Source: Bacteriovoracaceae bacterium | GTDB taxonomy: Bacteria > Bdellovibrionota > Bacteriovoracia > Bacteriovoracales > Bacteriovoracaceae | Length of the DNA: 37,156 nucleotides | Reading direction: 5' to 3' | Assembly (NCBI GenBank): GCA_021732585.1 | Contig: JAKFUR010000029.1 | Coordinates: 1-37,156 of the forward strand | Shown: positions 34,171 to 37,156 of the stretch, piece after piece | How positions within the stretch are numbered: the first letter of the stretch is position 1 | Layout of the letters: each line of letters begins with the position of its first letter | Translations under genes and position numbers: made by a program | Notes under the pieces: model-generated | What the model saw: only the letters and a program-made list of their open reading frames with translations | Told to the model about the DNA's origin: nothing | Database searches by the model: none

Positions 34171-34992
34171 CTAAAAGTCTTGGATGCGGTCAACCAACTC
34201 AGGGAAATCCACGAAGGGATTTCTGTTGAACTGATGTTTAGCGATCATGTTATTGCGTTGAGCTTCAGCTTCGTCGATCGGGTCCGCTTCGTGCCAGTCG
34301 CGCAGCACGCGTTCTTCAACCTGTGTGATGGGAAGATTGTAGCGAATCGAGAAGTAGAACAGGGCGCGGGCCACGTTGCCACGATGCTCAGATGGAGGCA
34401 TGAAAACAAAGCGACCTTGGTTGCCATCGATGTGACTGGCGTCGCAGAGCTGGCCATTGGCATCGCCATTCGCCTCACCAAAGATATGGTTGGCCCTAAC
34501 TGAATTTGCTTTCGAATTCGACGGATAGAGGTGGTGCATGTCGCTCTTTTGGAGCTCCGTCGGAAGTGTCTTGTTGAACTTACTTTGTGGCCACGTGTGC
34601 TCGATATTGACGATGGCGTTCATGCCGCTGATCTGGCTTGCATCACGGAAATAAACATCTTGGCGGCAGTAAACTTCAGTCACGTACATGCCCTTGCCAT
34701 CTCTTTTCACATCAATTTCGCCAAACATGACAATGCGTGCCCGAGAGTAACCAATCGAGGTGTGTTGATAAGTGGAGCCGCCGCCACAAGATCCGATGGT
34801 GTCGAATTTGCCAGGGCTCGAACAGTGCTTCGCACTAAGAATTTTTGAGATTGCGATTTTAAGATCGCCACCCATGTTCGGGCTGAAGTCTTCGCCGTAG
34901 TAGGCAAGGTTTCCGTTGCTTAAGGTTTGGTTAGGGTTTGCGTGTACCGCAGTAGTGATAACAACCAGCAAGAGCAACAGGAAACGGGTCAT
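34171..34992 (-). CDS. Secreted endonuclease I family DNase
   Basis: A 273-residue protein with signal peptide MTRFLLLLLVVITTAVHA (cut before NPNQ). The core matches the endonuclease I (EndA/Bsn) family: NIEHTWPQSKF holds the catalytic His in a metal-binding beta-beta-alpha fold, followed by KSDMHHLYPS, NSVRANHIFGE and FVFMPPSEHRGNVARALFYFS. The enzyme cuts DNA without sequence specificity outside the cytoplasm, for nutrition or breakdown of extracellular or prey DNA. Cysteines near the N-terminal part (KHCSSPG, GSCGGGS) may form a disulfide. A good promoter lies 33-61 bases upstream of the start. Confidence 0.93.
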   Translation of the reverse strand: MTRFLLLLLVVITTAVHANPNQTLSNGNLAYYGEDFSPNMGGDLKIAISKILSAKHCSSPGKFDTIGSCGGGSTYQHTSIGYSRARIVMFGEIDVKRDGKGMYVTEVYCRQDVYFRDASQISGMNAIVNIEHTWPQSKFNKTLPTELQKSDMHHLYPSNSKANSVRANHIFGEANGDANGQLCDASHIDGNQGRFVFMPPSEHRGNVARALFYFSIRYNLPITQVEERVLRDWHEADPIDEAEAQRNNMIAKHQFNRNPFVDFPELVDRIQDF

Positions 34993-35024
34993 GAACGATC
35001 CTTTGACTGTAGAGATGCCGGAAA

Positions 35025-35053
35025 AATATAAGAAAGGCGGCCTCGGTTGTCAT
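35025..35053 (-). promoter_or_regulatory. Promoter of the endonuclease gene
   Basis: On the minus strand ATGACA (35048-35053), a 17-base spacer and TATATT (35025-35030) form a sigma-70-like promoter. An AAAGGATC ribosome site follows before the ATG at 34992. Confidence 0.6.
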
Positions 35054-35104
35054 GCCTTATCTTGCACTTATAAGGACTTTAATTTTCTCAGTAATAACGT
35101 ATGG

Positions 35105-35647
35105 TTAAGATTGCGTGAGGGACTTGTAAAACAACACTTTCTCTAATGCGTCGCTAAGCGCCATGCTAATAGGTCGTCGTTCACGCAAAAAATCCGGATG
35201 AATCTGAAGACTCCTAAAGCTCCACTCGCTCATGTCGGGGAGCTGATCGATGACAATTATAGCAATTTTTTGTTCATGCAGAGTCCGTAATTCACGGCAT
35301 AAAGAGAGCTCGCGTTCACTATCTTTGCGCAGCCGCGACGCAACACCGAACATGCGGCACACACTCGGGCGTTGAGCGTACATAGTGCAGCGACCGGCAA
35401 ACATCACACAGGTTGAGAGGTCGCGGTTGGCCATCTCGTTCAGTGTTGTTTCGGCACGTCCTTGCTTCCATAGCTCGAGCGCCATCGGAAGCATCTCCAT
35501 CTCAGAGGCTTCCACGGTCGGTACGGTACAACACTGGCCACAATCCGGCGGACAGTTGAGTCCAGACGCTTTTTGAGCGGCACCAAACTCGGCACTCATG
35601 CTTTGGTAGAATTCATCAATCTGTTGGCAAAGAACTTCGAGTTCCAT
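35105..35647 (-). CDS. YkgJ-family cysteine-cluster protein
   Basis: A 180-residue cytoplasmic protein with the cysteine pattern of the YkgJ/zinc- or iron-chelating family: CPPDCGQCC near residue 33, then STCVMF, GRCTMYAQRPSVCRMFG, and a late LCREL. The clustered cysteines probably bind a metal ion or an iron-sulfur cluster; the reaction is not known for the family. The ATG at 35647 is preceded immediately by AAAGG, closer than usual, so the start could be slightly downstream. It is divergent from the methyltransferase gene. Confidence 0.85.
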   Translation of the reverse strand: MELEVLCQQIDEFYQSMSAEFGAAQKASGLNCPPDCGQCCTVPTVEASEMEMLPMALELWKQGRAETTLNEMANRDLSTCVMFAGRCTMYAQRPSVCRMFGVASRLRKDSERELSLCRELRTLHEQKIAIIVIDQLPDMSEWSFRSLQIHPDFLRERRPISMALSDALEKVLFYKSLTQS

Positions 35648-35703
35648 CCTTTATTCTTGGCCTATTCCCTTGACGAAGAAAAGGGGGAACGCGAATCTCG
35701 GTC

Positions 35704-36498
35704 ATGGCCTTCTTCTTTTGCCTCACCAATGTTGGACTTGAAAAAGCTCTCAAAGCTGAAATGCAGGACCGTTTTCCCAAGTGGCGACTGGCGTTTTCAG
35801 CGCCGGGTTTTATCACGTTTAAAGGTGAAGGCCCATGGCCCGTGCCGGTGCTCGCCCGTTTGTGGGGCGAATGTGTCGGCAAAGGTGAGATGCCTGGTTG
35901 CACCACCATTGATTTTGGTCCGGCCGGTGTGTGGAGTGTGCATATGCAGACGCCCGAGCCGCTGTGGAAAAATCCATTGCAGTTGTCCGAAGTCGTTCTT
36001 CCACCGGAAGCTCCATCTAGAGCTTGGATGAAGATTGAAGAAGCCATTTCATTGTTTGATCTTCCACTGAAAAGCGGCGAGACCGCACTTGAAGTCGGCT
36101 CCGCCCCGGGTGGCGCTGTTTACTCGCTTCTTAAACGCGGCCTGCATGTGCGCGCTGTTGATCCCGCGGTTATGGATCCATCGCTTGATGTGTTCACGAG
36201 CTATCGTCACATCAAAAAACCATTTCAAGAATTAGAGTTCGATGAGATTCAAGGTGTGGACTGGTGGCTGTCGGATTTAAATCTCGCACCAGGTTCTGTG
36301 CTCTCACACTTGGGACGCCTGCTGCGTGAAGTGGAAAAACCCAAAGGTCTCATCATTACGTTGAAGATAGGCAAGCCCTACGTTGCGGCTGAAGTTCCTG
36401 AACATCAGCAGCGCGTGCGCGAGTGGGGCTATCGCCGTACGTACACGCGTCTCTTGCCATCCAATCATCAAGAAGTGGTTCTCGTCGCCCTCCGCTAG
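35704..36498 (+). CDS. RlmM-like SAM-dependent 2'-O-methyltransferase
   Basis: A 264-residue protein. The C-terminal half is a Rossmann methyltransferase of the FtsJ/RlmM type: PSRAWMKIEEA, the SAM-binding ALEVGSAPGGAVYSLL, VRAVDPAVM and WWLSDLNLAP. The K-D-K-E catalytic set of 2'-O-methyltransferases is present as Lys110, Asp191, Lys221 and Glu257. The N-terminal 100 residues look like a reduced THUMP-type RNA-binding region. Escherichia RlmM methylates 23S rRNA C2498 and is about 100 residues longer. The likely substrate is rRNA; the site is unproven. The ribosome site is weak, with GGGGGA about 17 bases before the ATG. Confidence 0.82.
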   Translation: MAFFFCLTNVGLEKALKAEMQDRFPKWRLAFSAPGFITFKGEGPWPVPVLARLWGECVGKGEMPGCTTIDFGPAGVWSVHMQTPEPLWKNPLQLSEVVLPPEAPSRAWMKIEEAISLFDLPLKSGETALEVGSAPGGAVYSLLKRGLHVRAVDPAVMDPSLDVFTSYRHIKKPFQELEFDEIQGVDWWLSDLNLAPGSVLSHLGRLLREVEKPKGLIITLKIGKPYVAAEVPEHQQRVREWGYRRTYTRLLPSNHQEVVLVALR

Positions 36499-36629
36499 AC
36501 AGAAACTTATGAGCACTTCATTTAATTTAAAGGTCTTAGGGTATTGTCGTCTTCGATCGAAGTACGGGGTTCACTCATAGTAATAGTCTGAGTGTTTATG
36601 TTTGTACCAAGCAATACCGATAAAAATCC

Positions 36630-37156
36630 ATGAGTATATTTTTAGCATATTTTATTTTTTTAACGCCTTTATGGGCAATGGATCTCTCGGGTTATCGGGA
36701 AAGCTCCAACATAGAGTATCAGATGGAAAGGTTCGATCTTCTCGACGTAAGATGTCAGTTCGAGCGAGATGGCTGCAATGTTTGGATTCCTTCAGCCGAT
36801 GGATTAGCATCAGTAATTACGGTCATCCGAGATGTAGATGAACGAAAAGCGAGTGTCGTAGCACTTCACTATAATAATAATTATACCCCTCTAAGCCCGC
36901 AGGCATGTCAAATCATCGCAGCAAATTCTAGGATGATTAATTATGCAAAAAAAGTTTATCCTCAAAATGTAAGTGGTAGCTTGAAAGTAACAAAAGTCAC
37001 TTTTGATTGTGTGTTTGGATTAAGAACAATCGTTAGATCAAATCTCAACGCGCTAGATAGATTATCTAGTTTCTTTGGTGGAATCGCAAACTCACTTGGT
37101 GAAAACGATGAATCGCGCTCTGGTGGCAAAGAGACAAACCCAGCAGGACCTATCAG
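36630..37156 (+). CDS. Exported protein of unknown function, cut by the window end
   Basis: An open frame from the ATG at 36630 runs to the last base (at least 175 codons) without a stop. MSIFLAYFIFLTPLWA is a signal peptide. The mature part has cysteines in VRCQFERDGCNVWIP, QACQII and FDCVFG, and a final Gly/Ser/Asn-rich stretch. There is no clear Shine-Dalgarno. The gene is visibly richer in A and T than its neighbours and uses codons such as ATA, AGA and AAT more often, which suggests foreign origin or weak expression. I recognise no family. Confidence 0.65.
   Translation, partial: MSIFLAYFIFLTPLWAMDLSGYRESSNIEYQMERFDLLDVRCQFERDGCNVWIPSADGLASVITVIRDVDERKASVVALHYNNNYTPLSPQACQIIAANSRMINYAKKVYPQNVSGSLKVTKVTFDCVFGLRTIVRSNLNALDRLSSFFGGIANSLGENDESRSGGKETNPAGPI

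Noticed and set aside
35573-36031. Plus-strand 152-codon frame overlapping the methyltransferase start
   Set aside because: The methyltransferase frame carries the SAM motif and catalytic residues, and the other frame is low-complexity and antisense to the cysteine-cluster gene.
36551-36562. Perfect 12-bp palindrome CTTCGATCGAAG
   Set aside because: No promoter elements or second copy nearby; a single short palindrome is expected by chance at this scale.

Overview
The window looks like chromosome from a predatory or gliding delta-proteobacterium-like lineage, most likely Bdellovibrionota (inference). The reasons are a Myxococcus-type Agl/Glt-like trans-envelope operon, many secreted proteins and lipoproteins, a protein-glutaminase-like enzyme, a secreted endonuclease I, c-di-GMP-type proteins and about 50% GC. 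There is no sign of phage, insertion sequences, CRISPR or RNA genes.

Layout. (1) 1-1252: the tail of an unknown gene, a terminator, then a beta-propeller lipoprotein gene whose signal peptide is split from its ATG by an apparent one-base frameshift in a T run. (2) 1396-12416: a ten-gene, tightly overlapping plus-strand operon. It encodes a TolQ-like proton channel, two TolR-like proteins, a periplasmic TPR protein, a tiny exported protein, a TonB/AgmX-like transducer, a large lipoprotein, an outer-membrane beta-barrel, a second TPR protein and a VWA lipoprotein. It ends at a strong bidirectional terminator. This is the parts list of an Agl-Glt machine in one transcription unit, with the VWA protein in the position expected of a CglB-type adhesin. 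(3) 12455-13987 (minus): a secreted protein-glutaminase-like protein with a PN-repeat linker and three small C-terminal repeats. (4) 14108-18141 (minus): a proB-proA-yajQ-yqeY-aspartyl protease operon; the protease has two DTG lobes. (5) 18251-22142: a PilZ-like protein and four exported proteins of unknown function. (6) 22225-32592 (minus): a 3455-residue lipoprotein with 31 tandem Ig-like (BIG-1/invasin-type) domains of about 97 residues. Nine of these form a higher-order repeat of three domains (873 bp), three copies. (7) 32768-37156: scoA-scoB CoA-transferase with a palindromic operator candidate, secreted endonuclease I, a YkgJ-type cysteine-cluster protein, an RlmM-like methyltransferase, and an AT-richer exported protein cut by the window end.

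How the genes fit together. The operon in region 2 would convert proton flow in the inner membrane into work on periplasmic and outer-membrane parts. The VWA lipoprotein and the giant Ig-like fibre are candidate surface-contact proteins. The glutaminase-like protein and endonuclease are candidate secreted prey- or nutrient-processing enzymes. Functions for region 2 are inferred from architecture and gene order, not from alignments. All motif and repeat counts come from reading the sequence by eye.
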